DNA from: Ciona intestinalis
Taxonomy: Eukaryota; Chordata; Ascidiacea; Phlebobranchia; Cionidae
Length of the DNA stretch: 64,000 nt
Assembly (NCBI RefSeq): GCF_000224145.3
Contig: NC_020179.2
Coordinates: 860,571-924,570 of the forward strand
Direction: 5' to 3'
The notes beneath the pieces were generated by a model that made no database searches, was not told the origin of the DNA, and saw only the letters and a list, made by a program, of their open reading frames with translations. The position numbers and the translations under genes are program-made. Position 1 is the stretch's first letter; each line of letters opens with the position of its first letter. Below are positions 26,775 through 37,447 of this stretch, piece by piece.

Positions 26775-29525
26775 TTACACTGATGGAGATGTGCCGGAAC
26801 ACTCCAGAGGACCCACGGTGTGCCACAGCCGTTCATTGTCTTCTTGCAAGTCACCAAACTGTAAAGCAGTGATTGGCAGATCCGACTTTTCTGTTATCCA
26901 ACCTTCATCTATATGATCCGTGATCATATTACTGTCACAGTTGCATGTACGCTCTTTTTTGGCACACGTATCTGCAACAGACACTGATTATAATAGGCTG
27001 GGGTAAGATGAGAATATATTCACCCCATTTTTCGTCCCATTCGATAGTTAATAAAAATGTTTACATAATTATATAACCGTTGCCCCACGACTCCCAAAAT
27101 ATGAAGTGTTGTTAATTGTTTAAAATAGATCAGTAAAGTTTTGGCTAACTGTAACCCATTCTACACCACAATGTTATATAGCTGAAATTAAATCAGATAC
27201 AACAAAGTGGCGAGGATTAGCAGAGTAGGGTGGGAGGAGATGGGGCACATTTTTATTCCAATATCTTGTTCCATTAGGTAGTAAACAAAGAACTATCAAA
27301 AAATTATAAAACGACATCCTCGCGACACCCATAGACCGTTGTTAATTGTTTAAAACACGATCAGGATATTTAGATATTATGTGCTAAAGGTGTCCCATTT
27401 TCCCCTAGCCTGCTATATATGATGTTGTATGTATACTAACTTGTCTCTCCACAGACACAGTAGCCCTTTCTCATAGAAGTAGCGTCACCCCAATAATATT
27501 TCTTCTCTCCTGAACCAGACAACCACCATGCAAAGACTTTACCATCTGCTGATGTAAACTGTGAACCCTGGCATCGAACCTGTACAATATAAAGCAACGT
27601 GATTTAAAGTATGCACATTGTATATTGCGGTTCTGGTACAGTATATAGCACTTTGGGGTAAAATGGGATACTGTTAGCACCTAAATCCCATATTTCATAA
27701 TCGCATTTTTAACCATTAAAATACTACAATGATAGTTCTTAAAACGCCATTTATATTTAACAGTATTGGTTCGTTTTTTTTTTAAATTACTATATTAAAA
27801 TATGTAGAATTTTCATGCTATTACCGATATATACTGACGGCAATGTTGTGAGTGATTAGACAGCGCCTGTAGTTGCAATGCAGTGGGAACATACTGGACA
27901 TCATACTTGTAACATCCCGGACCCTCGCAGTCTTTAAGTGCTTCTACTTCGTAAGTCGAGTTGGGGTCTATTATCGTGACTAAGACATGCATTTAGTTTT
28001 TTAGTATGCACGTTATAAATTATAGTACCATGGGTTAAGATGGGATATCGGTAACACCTAAAGCCACTATTTTCTGCTTACTACCAAATGGGACGACAAG
28101 GGAAAATGAAAACACGTCCCATCTTACCCCCGCTCTTTGTATACGTGCATTTATTAAAATGTTATTTTTGAGGAAAAAAACGAATGCTTACCTATAGGCT
28201 TAAATGTAAAATCACACTTTGCGTAAAACGGGAAGCTATCTCTGTTTTCAGGTAAAGGATCAATAAGGTAAAGAGCTGATATTTTGGAATCCATGTCCGC
28301 GCACGATCGTGGAATTTCTGAAATTAACGAAATTGAAACAATATTTGAGCGGGAATTTAAGATATACGAGTGCTTGTAGAGAGAACCAGTTATATAATGA
28401 GGTGGGAAAGATGGGACACCCTTTTCATTTTATTTCCTCGTCCCATTTGGTAGTAGATAAAGAAAATTTAAAAGTATGAAACCGTATCTTCACGACTTCA
28501 ATAGACCCACAAGGAGTATGAAACAAACACCCGTGTTTTAACGACTGTCGTTTTCCGCCACACGAGAACAAATAATTAAGTTACGTTCATTCATTCATTT
28601 ACATCCTTTCATTCATTTATTTAATATCACATTCATTCACATTCATTCATTCATTTGCATTAATTCATTTATTTATTTCATTTGCATTCATTTACATTTA
28701 TTCATTATACAAACTTACCACCATTAGCAAAGTATGCAGTCCAACGTATCTTAGCATTTTTATATTCAGTGTGCGTTCCACTATCCACAACTGAAACAGT
28801 GAACTCGCCGTTTAAAATATCCTGGATTGTGCAGGGGATGTTCGTATTCCATGAAGTGACAAAAGTTGCTTGGATTTTGTATGGTTTGACGAACCAAATA
28901 GGCGAATACTCAATCTTAAAAGATGTGTCGGTTTCGTAATACGCCACGGCAACAGAATCAGTCTGTGTCGTAATGGAACATGTTTCTGTAAAACATTTAT
29001 GGAAATTTGAGATAAAGATAAATACCGTTACAGTAAACAACACCCTATACGTTTCCTAGTCCAGGTTAAACAATTTACAAAGCACTTTCGTGAGGATACA
29101 GTTATACAATTCTTTAAATGTTGTTTACTAACAAATACAACGATGTTTGAGGAGTATATTTTGATTGCATGAGGTTTTTATAATTACCCCATGCGGATGA
29201 TACAACACATATAAATTTAAACCCCTCTATAACTAGCATATAGATATATATATAAAAACTACTATAGTGGGGAAGATGGGACACCTTTTTATTTTATTTT
29301 CTTGTCACATTTGGTAGTACACAAAGAACAATCAAAGAATTATAATATCCTAGCGACTACCATAGAGCATAGACTGTTGTTAAATGTCTAAAACACGGTC
29401 AGGAATTATAATGTTAAGTGCAAAAGTTGTCTCGTCTTTCCCACTGTACCATGTATAAAGGTTTACATAACAAACTAACCTGATAACCATGGATGTAGAA
29501 TCAGTAAAATTATCCAGACTTTCAT
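26775..29525 (-). CDS. Secreted protein with CNTNAP-type fibrinogen-like domain and orphan N-terminal domain
   Basis: Exons 29525-29480, 28985-28719, 28317-28192, 27979-27825, 27579-27441 and 26971-26775 join in phase to 309 aa. Exon 1 encodes a signal peptide (MKVWIILLILHPWLS). Residues about 17-105 form a Cys-poor, beta-looking region (ETCSITTQTDSV...WTAYFANG) I cannot assign. From PRSCADMD onward it tracks the fibrinogen-like domain of contactin-associated proteins/neurexin IV: SQHCRQYIS, AWWLSGSGEKKYYWGD, KGYCVCGE, CNCDSN, DEGWITEKSDLPITALQFGD and finally VGPLECSG. No membrane segment or laminin-G domains follow, and the stop comes 7 codons after GPLECSG. It probably acts outside the cell as a soluble or coat protein. 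It lies tail-to-head upstream of TIF1, about 870 bp away. The domain family is well supported; the role is unknown. Confidence 0.87.
26993..27178 (-). mobile_element. MITE copy in fibrinogen-like gene intron
   Basis: Left end AGGCTGGGGTAAGATGAGAA, interior CACGACTCCCAAAATATGAA, weak right end GTAACCCATTCTACACCACA. Confidence 0.75.
27222..27419 (-). mobile_element. MITE copy, same intron
   Basis: Left end AGTAGGGTGGGAGGAGATGG, right end GTGTCCCATTTTCCCCTAGC. It is full length. Confidence 0.85.
27638..27760 (+). mobile_element. MITE left part, subfamily 2
   Basis: GCACTTTGGGGTAAAATGGG and CACCTAAATCCCATATTTC are followed by a decayed interior. The right end is absent. Confidence 0.65.
28022..28135 (+). 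mobile_element. MITE copy with internal deletion
   Basis: ACCATGGGTTAAGATGGGAT and GCTTACTACCAAATGGGACG lie close together, so the middle is missing. The right end is CGTCCCATCTTACCCCC. Confidence 0.75.
28398..28506 (-). mobile_element. MITE copy cut by a SINE
   Basis: AGGTGGGAAAGATGGGACAC runs to CTTCACGACTTCAATAGACC and then stops at the start of SINE sequence. Confidence 0.75.
28505..28705 (+). repeat. SINE 3' end with expanded CATT tail
   Basis: GTATGAAACAAACACCCGTG and CGACTGTCGTTTTCCGCCAC are followed by over 110 bases of CATT/CATTT repeats, an expanded version of the SINE tail. Confidence 0.8.
29264..29452 (-). mobile_element. MITE copy in first intron of the fibrinogen-like gene
   Basis: Left end TATAGTGGGGAAGATGGGAC. 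It carries a small duplication (ATAGAGCATAGACTG) in the centre. Confidence 0.8.
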
Positions 29526-29952
29526 ATCTTAGATTCAGAGGTATTGTATACACTATACTATATATGTACTTGACGCTGGTTTTGCAAATGAGTTACAGTG
29601 CTGTATAGTACAACGGTTAGTCGGAATGGGTAGTCAGTCAAAGGTTCATGCACTTTTTGCTGAGTACAACGCCGGAAACGTACGCTCTGTAGCCTTGTTT
29701 ATAAATCACACTACACGCTGTGGTAGACGTATGCTTAATTTGTGTGAAACTCACGAACGTGACGCACGTTGTTTTTTCAGGTGCTGCCTATACAACAAGC
29801 GCAACAAAAACTGTAGATATGAATGAACAAGTTTAAACTGTAGTTTGTTATGGATCGAATATATACATTTATTCAAGGCGGTCTGGTAATTGTTTTTTTT
29901 GTAAAACAAACTTTGGCTAGGGTGCGTTTTCAAATTGATCAAAATACATTTA

Positions 29953-30147
29953 TCACTGTTGGGTAAGATAAAATACTGTAAAGCACCTAAATCTCATATT
30001 TCCCGATCGTGTTTTTAACAATTAACAACACTCCAGTAAAAGTCGCGCAGCTACGGTTATATAGATCCTCAAATACCCATTGTTCACTACTAAATGGAAA
30101 AAAGAAGAAAAATAATAAAACGTGTCCCATCTTACCCCACCCCATTA
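29953..30147 (+). mobile_element. MITE copy, subfamily 2
   Basis: ACTGTTGGGTAAGATAAAAT at the left, AAAGTCGCGCAGCTACGG in the centre, GTGTCCCATCTTACCCCACC at the right. Confidence 0.85.
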
Positions 30148-30523
30148 GGTATAAATTACGTCAAAAAAAGTGAAAAATATGTTTCTAGTCTCACGGTTTT
30201 ATTATTTATCAACAACTTATGGTTATAATATGCATTGAGTAATGCTGGGTTAAGGCATGCCGATGAATGTTTAGATAAGGTCGGTATCAGATATACATGC
30301 CCTAAAGCTGTACATTCGGGACTATATAGAAGTTATCAATGTATTTAAACGTATGCGAAATCTAAGGCGAAAATACGAACTTGGTTTTCACCTAGCATTG
30401 CATTTTAAAGCATGGATTTTAGGACGTGAGTTTAAATGGCGTTGACACATAGCCTAATAGCGTGAACCAAAACAGATTTGAGTTACGTGTAAAAAGTTGA
30501 GTAGATATGTAAAATGATCTTTG

Positions 30524-30715
30524 TATATAGTAGAGTGGGGGAAGACGGGACCCCTTTAAGCCATAATATAGAAACACCCTGATCGTGTTTTAAACAATTG
30601 ACAACCGTCTATGGGAGTCGTGAGGATACGGTTTTATAATTCTTTGAATGTTTTTTGTGTCCTACCAAATGGGACGAGAGAATATAATAGGTGCCCCATC
30701 CCCCCACCTTACTAT
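30524..30715 (+). mobile_element. MITE copy, subfamily 1
   Basis: AGTAGAGTGGGGGAAGACGG at the left, GGTGCCCCATCCCCCCACC at the right. It is full length. Confidence 0.88.
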
Positions 30716-30916
30716 TTTGTTTATATACGGATTTTAGAAAAAAGGTAGGCTATATGTTTAAAGCAGTGTATGCATAAATGGCAAAAATTGTTGTTCGCTC
30801 TTTCGGCTACGGTCCTTTTATCATATATATTACACAACTGATATTCCAACTGGTAAGAGAAAAATGAACTACATGTACACAGCAAGCACAAACTTGATGT
30901 ATCCTGTCTATATTTA

Positions 30917-31097
30917 TGATAGGGTGGGAGAAGATGGGACACCCAATAATTCTATTTTCTCTCGTCTCATTTAGTGGTAAACAGAGAACATTCAAATTAT
31001 AAAACCGTATCCTCACGACTCCCATAGACCGTTGCTAATTGTTTAAAACACGATCAGGATATTTGGATATTATGTGCTAAAGGTATACCATCTTCGA
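30917..31097 (-). mobile_element. MITE copy with truncated right end
   Basis: ATAGGGTGGGAGAAGATGGG at the left. The right side stops at AAAGGTATACCATCTTC, after which GATCAGGATATTTGGAT recurs. Confidence 0.8.
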
Positions 31098-31304
31098 TCA
31101 GGATATTTGGATTGAATGTAATTGAACACTTTACACATTAATGTGAAAACTATATACTTAAAAAAGACGAAAAATACCGTTTACTTCCCAGCCTATAGCT
31201 TTACACTGCAAATAAGCACTGAGTATAAAGAGACTTCTATAAATAGAAGTTTTTACTTAGTTTATAAATTTCCGAACAATTCCTGAAGCTGCCAAGGCAA
31301 ACGT

Positions 31305-31685
31305 TACGTTCCATTCTTCAAGTGATAACAGGGCATGGCGTGTTTGCCAGTCATCTGCATAAACTTAAAAAAAGTGAGAGTCCCATCTGCCCTGTCTGTG
31401 GCGAGGAAGATGAGACATCCTTTCATTATGTTGGCATATGTCCAGCATATGCGAACGCAAGACGGGAGCATCTAAACTTGACCGAGCTGTCAAGGGAAGA
31501 TCTCCCATCCATCACCATTAAAGTCCTGGTCGCCTACCTTCGGGGAAGCGCCAGGCTCCTTTAACTGGGAAGGTCCATGCAGTAGCACCCCGGGTGTTGG
31601 GGTAATGGGTCAATTATGGCCTAAATCCTAGGGCCCATGGCGTGCCACGCCGCGGGACCTCACCACATAGAATATAGAATAGAAT
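31305..31685 (+). mobile_element. 3' end of a LINE (non-LTR retrotransposon)
   Basis: The frame 31322-31564 ends with QVITGHGVFASHLHKLKKSE, then CPVCGEEDETSFHY and CPAYANARREHL. This is the C-terminal CCHC-like zinc motif behind the RNase H of I/Jockey/R1-type LINE ORF2. The 3' UTR (31565-31685) reads GTAGCACCCCGGGTGTTGGG and GGTCAATTATGGCCTAAATC and ends in short AGAAT repeats. That stretch is shared with SINEs at 12174 and 38300. Only the last 90 or so codons are present, as in a typical 5'-truncated insertion. Confidence 0.85.
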
Positions 31686-32074
31686 AGTTTATAAATTCGG
31701 ATCGAAAACTATATCACTTTGCTGATGCGCAGTAAAATTGTTATTTTTTTAATCGCGTATTTATTATTTCGGAACGCAAACCGTTATTTTTTCGGAACGC
31801 AAACCGGTTCGAATATTACTTGCGTCCCAGGGCTATTTCTTCGCTATGCTCAGAATGAGCGTCACAATTTATAACGGGAATGGGAGACACGGTAAATTAT
31901 AGGGCCGTGTGAGAAAGTTATTGGGTTCGTGGGAATCATAGCGGGACATATCCGTGCTGTGACGCCGACTCTGGGAAATAGGACAACGAGACGAAAAACG
32001 TTAATGAAATGGGTACGGGATGACGTAAATAGTACGGGTACGCTAGAATAATATATTAACGATGTGGGTACATT
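31686..32074. other. Intergenic sequence, nothing recognised
   Basis: A short direct repeat TTTCGGAACGCAAACCG occurs twice near 31770-31808. The rest is somewhat richer in GC than its surroundings, with no frame or repeat I can name. Confidence 0.4.
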
Positions 32075-32262
32075 TATATAGTAGGGTGAGAAAAAATGCC
32101 AGCTCTTTTCACTCTATGTTTTCGCCCCATTTGGAAGTAAACAAAGAAAAATCAAATTATAAAACCGTATATATCCTCTTGACTCCCATAGACGATTGTT
32201 TAAAACACGGTTAGGATATTTGGATATTAAGGTCCCCCATCTTCCATCACCCTACTATACAA
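32075..32262 (-). mobile_element. MITE copy downstream of the glycosyltransferase
   Basis: AGTAGGGTGAGAAAAAATGC at the left, CCCATCTTCCATCACCCTAC at the right. It ends about 35 bases from the stop codon of the minus-strand gene. Confidence 0.85.
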
Positions 32263-32297
32263 GTTTACAGACTTGGCCGGCAAAGACGCAGGCCTGC

Positions 32298-35259
32298 CTA
32301 TTCACTGGTATCTGGTTCAATCTTCGGCAACGGTTTCAACTTAATCGTGGGTGTTTGATTGTAAACTTTTTCACCAGGTTTAAATATAAGATCTGGACTT
32401 CCAAAGTAAGCTATTCTAGCTGCTGCTCCGTATATGTTATCTCTGGTGCGGACTTGTTCTTCAGTATCCGTATAAATGTATTTCAATTGTGGTTTAGGGT
32501 TAACAGCAGCCCTTGGGTGTATATGCAGTACGTAGTTTTTACTTATATCATAGTGGCTATCAACTGCCGCACCAGCACCTTCGTATCCTTCAAAGGGCAG
32601 TGGTCTGTTGATTGCAAAATCTTCAATATGAACGTCCGACTAAAAAAAGTTTACATTAAAAAGATAGAAAACTTTGAAATGTTAAAAAAAACTGTATAAT
32701 TCATTATATTACCGCCATGTTTTTTCGGTAGAATTGGAACAGGCCATCCTGTCCATATTTAAAGTAGTTTACTGGATCATAATTTTCATAAGCTTTCAAA
32801 TAGCTTTCATGAAAGAACTTGTCAAGAAAATGTGATTTAGGTTCGGCCAACAAGATTCCGTCATTGATGCTCACTGCGTGTTCACTGTAAAAGTATAAGT
32901 GAAGCTAATATATATAGCAGGGTGGGGGAATATGGAACGTCACTGTACTCTCTTTTTTCGTCCCATTTAGTAGTAAACAAAGAAACTTCAAAGAATTATA
33001 AAACAGTATCCTCACGACTATCATGGGCCATTGTTAATTGTTTAAAACACAATCAAGATATCCGAATATCATGGGCTAAAGGTGTTCCGTCTTCCACCAC
33101 CCTGCTATCAAAAATTGATTTATGAATGAATCATACTCATTAAACAACACGGGATGGGGCGACATCCGTCACGTGACCGGTTGCGATGTTACGCGTTTGT
33201 AACTCCGTGTGTTTTTGTATATGACTATATAATAATTCGGAAAACCAATTTTAATGATCGTTTGCTTGGCTGAAGCAGTGATCGTTAACTTGATTATCGT
33301 AAAAGTATGTGGTCCGGGTCGCTGCTCTAACGGCCGGTACTGACCAGACTAATGTATATGGGGCTTCTTAACAGTTCAATAACATATAAAATTACTATAA
33401 TAACGATAAGAACCGTAAGGATAAAACTCAAATAGGCTACACCAACATTTAACGATACGCACAACAAGAACTGCCGATCTCATGCAATAATAGGGCGGAT
33501 GTAAACGAAACAGGAGAAAAAGACTAACTCGCGCCGTGGAGTCCAATTATGCTTAAGTGGTGAAATAGGCGACACAAAAGCCAAACATAAGGCGGAAGAA
33601 AAACTAGAAACAATACGGAAGTAGTCGCAGCAAATTATACATTAAACCATAATCATATAACGCCGAACGAATAAACAAACCGTCGCAGACTCATGCCGAA
33701 TGTCACATACTTTATTCTGGTATGGCAGGATATGACTGTCGTTATATAACACGGGTGTCCAGTTTCACAGACTTTGTGCCTGCCTACCAGTTACCCGCCA
33801 CGATTGCAATCGCTACAGTTTAGCAAAAGTAACATTTTACTTTAAAATAACCCTTACCGCCCTGCAACAAAGGAATAGTGGCGAAGTGGATCAAAGCTTT
33901 TAAGTTGAATAACGTCATTGTCCACGTATATACCGCCATGCTTAATCAGTTTTTGAAATCGAATTATTTCAGTGCGGGAATCCGCTATCGGCTGTAGGAA
34001 CGAATAAAACCATAAATTAAAAACAGCAACATATATAAAGTAGGGGGGGGGGGGCGTTTGAAAGTAAACAAATAATGTTTAGATATTTTTATACCAATAA
34101 TAGCCCCATCACTCTAAATTGACGTTGTTAATTTTTTAAAGCACGATTAGGCAATACGGGTTTTGAGAGCTACTGGCATCCATCTTACCCCACAGTACTA
34201 TACAACAAAACTTCGTTGGGCAGCGCATGCTTTAAGTTTAACAAGTGCGTGCACGAAGACACGCTCAGCATCCATTCAAAATATATTTTTTATAAAACTT
34301 TTAAACCCGTGTCTTAAACATTCTCTAAATAATTTGATTGATATATTGGTTACCTCGACACCCTTGACCACTTTAGGGTCTTCTACTTTAACCCAACGAA
34401 GACACGGAATCTCTTGGTTTGCTCGTTTAGCGAATTCACCTGTACAGATCACAACGTACAGAATAGTTACATTTTCTTCACAGTATTTCATTGAATGCGG
34501 AACTTAATGTCACTGCAATAATCTATGGTAGGGGTGGGGTAAGATGGGACACCTTTAGCACATAAAATCAAAATATCCTGATCTTGTTAAACAATTAACG
34601 GTTTGCATAGATTACACGATATTATGTAGGTACAGTATAATGGGAAAGACGGGACACTTTAATCACATAATATCCAAATATCCTGATCTTGTTAAACAAA
34701 TAACAACGGTTTATGGAAGTTGTAAGGATACGGTTTTATAATTTATTAAAAATTCTTTGTTTACTACCAAATGAGACAAAAAATAGATTGAAAAGAAGTC
34801 CATCTCCCCTTACCCTTATATGAAATACATACCTGTTGGTTCAGCAGGTGAATAGTAGATGACAATCGCTTCAGGCTGTTGTATTCTCGCTACTGACCGA
34901 AGGGTTAAATACATAACGGAGTCAAATGTAATGGTTGGATTCCCGACCATTACAAGATATACAATATTGGGGACTTTGTATTTTATTCCAGTTTCATCAA
35001 AATCTCTTTTTTTCGCCCCATCTCCACATATTACAGGTAAGACTGGTAGAGTCTTACAAATGGTGTAATTTATCGCCGTAGGTGGTTTCATACATGAGCC
35101 AATACTATGCAAACTCTCGGTATTTTTCTGCACTCCCTTTGCTATGCTAAGCTTGTTTGCTGGATATATATCTCTTGGCAATTTCTGCACTACAAATGTA
35201 AGCACCACGAGAAGTACAAAGATGATGCCAAAGGCCATTTTTTTGTTCACGTAAAACAT
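32298..35259 (-). CDS. Type II Golgi glycosyltransferase with DXD motif (GT32-like)
   Basis: Predicted lumenal sugar transferase. Exons 35259-34833, 34439-34354, 33991-33858, 32884-32713 and 32639-32298 join in phase to 386 aa. The N-terminus has a short cytoplasmic tail, then one membrane anchor (MAFGIIFVLLVVLTFVV), as in type II Golgi enzymes. KVPNIVYLVMVGNPTITFD starts the catalytic domain, then SPAEPTGEFAKRANQEIPCL. The donor-binding block is RTEIIRFQKLIKHGGIYVDN followed by DV, where GGIYVDND carries the DXD-type acidic motif. NDGILLAEPKSHFL follows, as in the Gly_transf_sug (GT32) group that includes alpha-1,4-GlcNAc transferase. The 114-codon last exon ends in a hydrophilic tail. Exon 2 uses the acceptor at 34440; a longer open frame upstream of it fits the family less well. 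Sugar and acceptor cannot be told. Confidence 0.87.
32909..33110 (-). mobile_element. MITE copy in glycosyltransferase intron 3
   Basis: AGCAGGGTGGGGGAATATGG at the left, CCGTCTTCCACCACCCTGCT at the right. Confidence 0.85.
33712..33800 (-). repeat. SINE 3' fragment
   Basis: TTATTCTGGTATGGCAGGAT, ACACGGGTGTCCAGTTTCAC, then TGCCTGCCTACCAGTTACC. Confidence 0.65.
34036..34203 (-). mobile_element. MITE copy, subfamily 2, with a G-run
   Basis: The left end is reduced to AGTA plus ten or more G. The right end CATCTTACCCCACAGTACTA is intact. Confidence 0.7.
34530..34632 (+). mobile_element. MITE left part
   Basis: GTAGGGGTGGGGTAAGATGG and CAAAATATCCTGATCTTG are followed by breakdown after CAATTAACGGTTT. 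Confidence 0.7.
34634..34822 (+). mobile_element. MITE copy in glycosyltransferase intron 1
   Basis: GTATAATGGGAAAGACGGGA at the left, AGAAGTCCATCTCCCCTTAC at the right. It sits directly behind the partial copy at 34530. Confidence 0.8.
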
Positions 35260-35827
35260 TTTTGTTCATATGTTAATACTTTGCTGAAAAAAACACAAAA
35301 AGTAGTTGTTACACATGCGATCCTTTAGCTAGTGACTGGTGGTAAATTGTTGGTTTCAAAATATTTTTTGGGCTTTACTGATACCCATTGTAGCCTATAT
35401 ATTTATATATATAAAAACTTTTGCCGCAACATCGGGCGTTCGTATTGAAAATTAAATTTAGGCGCAATTTTGAGATAACAATTTTCACCGGTCACAAGCT
35501 AAAGGATTACTGTTAACATTTATCTTATATGTGGTAATGTAACGGCATACTTCACTTGATGTCTTTCATCCAAGTAAAAATAACTACGCTTGTAATTTTT
35601 TATTGTCGCTATAATGTTTTCGCCTATATACGCCGTAACCTACGCAATACATTTCTACAATGCAAAACCAAAAAAGCTGTCGTATACCGCCCAAAATGCC
35701 ATGTCTGACTCATAGTATACTGAAATGACCTGAGTATACTATGATCATACCGCAAAAGGCGGAAATATGTCATTTATTGTAATGGCGTACCGAGTTGTCT
35801 TACCGTTTCCAGCCAATTAATATGCAT

Positions 35828-36385
35828 AACAGCGCTGGGTAGTGGTTAGCGCGCCTGCCACTGTGGGCGTATGGTTCTAGGCGTTTTCCCACCGTGACTA
35901 TTTCCCCCGGCTATTCCCCCCACTCTGTGACTATTCCCCCCCCCGGCTATTTCCCCCCGTGACTATTCCCCCGGCTATTTCTCCCCCCGTGACTATTCCC
36001 CCACCGGCGACTATTTTCCCCGACAAACCCCTAACATGATGGGGGGGAATAATCATTGGGGGAAACAGTCGGTGGAGGAACAGTCGGAAGGAAAATAGCC
36101 GGGGGGAATGGTCACGGGGGAACTAGCCGGGCGGGAAATAGCCGGTTACGGTGGGCGTTTATGTTCTTGGACAAGACCCTTAACTGCAATTTCTCCAACC
36201 CGGTGGTCACTAATGGGTTGTCTAAATTATTAGCCGTACATAAAAAAGATGCAAATATCCCCCCAAAAAATAATCACCCACAAAGTAACATACTTGGTAA
36301 CACATAAGCTGGCACGAGGTGTATGAACATCCGTGTTATAACGACCACGCGAGGATAAAGTAGATTACATGAATTCATTCATAAG
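35828..36385 (+). repeat. SINE interrupted by a C/G-rich foldback insert
   Basis: The tRNA-like head GCGCTGGGTAGTGGTTAGCG is at 35833. The body resumes at about 36150 with TTCTTGGACAAGACCCTTAA, then GTGGTCACTAATGGGTTGTC and, near the end, CGACCACGCGAGGATAAAG. The word GTGGGCGT sits on both sides of the insert. Confidence 0.75.
35886..36150. repeat. C-rich/G-rich inverted minisatellite
   Basis: The left half repeats GTGACTATTCCCCC and GGCTATTTCCCCC. The right half carries the complements (GGGGGGAATGGTCAC, GGGAAATAGCCGG). The centre is near 36035. The whole insert can fold into one long hairpin. Confidence 0.85.
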
Positions 36386-36484
36386 ATGGCTCTATAGTTG
36401 CATGATCAGAATTTGTTATACTAAATGCCTATTTACCTGAAGTGTGTATTTACCTGTTTAATTAAAAAAATACAATAAAACATG

Positions 36485-36485
36485 G

Positions 36486-36513
<28 letters not shown>
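36485..36513. repeat. TA microsatellite
   Basis: About 14 TA units next to the left end of a MITE, whose target site is TA. Confidence 0.95.
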
Positions 36514-36516
<3 letters not shown>

Positions 36517-36692
36517 TAGGGTGGGGGGAAATGGGACACCTTCAGCACATAATATCCTGAACGTGTTTTAAACACTTACTCACCGTTAGAGGGAGTCAAG
36601 GGCTTATAATTCCTTGAATGTTCTTTATTTACTACCAAATGGAGTAAGAAAATAGAATAAAAAGGTGTCCCATACTTCCTCACCCTACTCTA
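36511..36692 (+). mobile_element. MITE copy, subfamily 1
   Basis: CAGTAGGGTGGGGGGAAATG at the left, GTGTCCCATACTTCCTCACC at the right. Confidence 0.85.
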
Positions 36693-36974
36693 CTACATAA
36701 TGATATCAATATGGAGTTAAAAAACAAAATTGTTGAAATAATCAAATTTGAGCAAACTATATCTGCTATTTAAAAGATAAAAAACGAATGGATATTTTAG
36801 ATGTTGGTTTGTCTACATTTCATGAGATGTTCATACACAGATGGTGTAGCGTGCAGTAAATCAAGCGCTATCGAGTTCCTTATTTCAATCATGTTGCAAA
36901 GTACTTCTTGTAATGTAGACGTAGACTGCGGGAATTGATAGTGTTACAAATGACGATTTAAAAAAAAGAGGGTG

Positions 36975-37110
36975 TATGTGTTGTACATCTCATGCTCACT
37001 TACAAATTACCACCCATGTAGCATTATAGGTTGATTTTTTTGTATAGCTGTTACTTTGTACAATGCTCATGACCACTGGCAATTACCAGTGAGTGTCTTT
37101 ACCAAAACAA
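36975..37110 (-). repeat. Decayed SINE
   Basis: CATCTCATGCTCACTTACAA, TTACCACCCATGTAGCATTA and ATGCTCATGACCACTGGCAA follow the SINE order with many changes. Confidence 0.5.
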
Positions 37111-37447
37111 AACAAACGTTTACCATATTGAAAGCTATAAGCACTATTTGGTGCCAAAAAACTACTGAGCCACAACAAGGAAAAGTATTCCTTAGACTTT
37201 TTTTACAAAAATTAGTCTGGACTTTAACATAACACAATTTGATTTAACTCTTCGAAAACGATAGCGAAGATCATGTTATTTAAAAAACAAAGAAAAGGAA
37301 ATCAACAGTAAAACAACAGTCTTTAAAAGATGGTATGTATAAAACGTTTGTGAAAGAGTGTCAATTAAAAAGCGGTGTTGTTACACCCAAAAAATAAAAT
37401 TAATAGGTTTAAAAATCCCTCATCACATCTAAGTTATATAAAACAGC

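Larger units (their letters stand above)
29526..31304. other. Upstream region of the fibrinogen-like gene, no gene seen
   Basis: Apart from three MITE copies (29953-30147, 30524-30715, 30917-31097) it is AT-rich sequence. The promoter of the minus-strand gene should lie at its left end. The open frame 29626-29826 has no recognisable domain. Confidence 0.5.
35260..37447. other. Region between the glycosyltransferase start and the 1098-aa gene stop
   Basis: About 2.2 kb without a gene. It holds a SINE split by a C/G-rich foldback insert, a TA microsatellite, a MITE and a decayed SINE. Promoter elements of the glycosyltransferase must lie at its left end, but I see no clear motif. Confidence 0.5.

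Noticed and set aside
26775-29525. Assignment as v-Themis itself
   Set aside because: No overlapping polycystin-like receptor gene is present and no sequence comparison could be made; kept only as a hypothesis.
32196-32699. 167-codon plus-strand frame
   Set aside because: It is the antisense of the glycosyltransferase last exon plus MITE sequence.
34276-34491. Longer version of glycosyltransferase exon 2 starting at about 34496
   Set aside because: The acceptor at 34440 restores the conserved EPTGEFAKRA join; the longer form adds unrelated residues.
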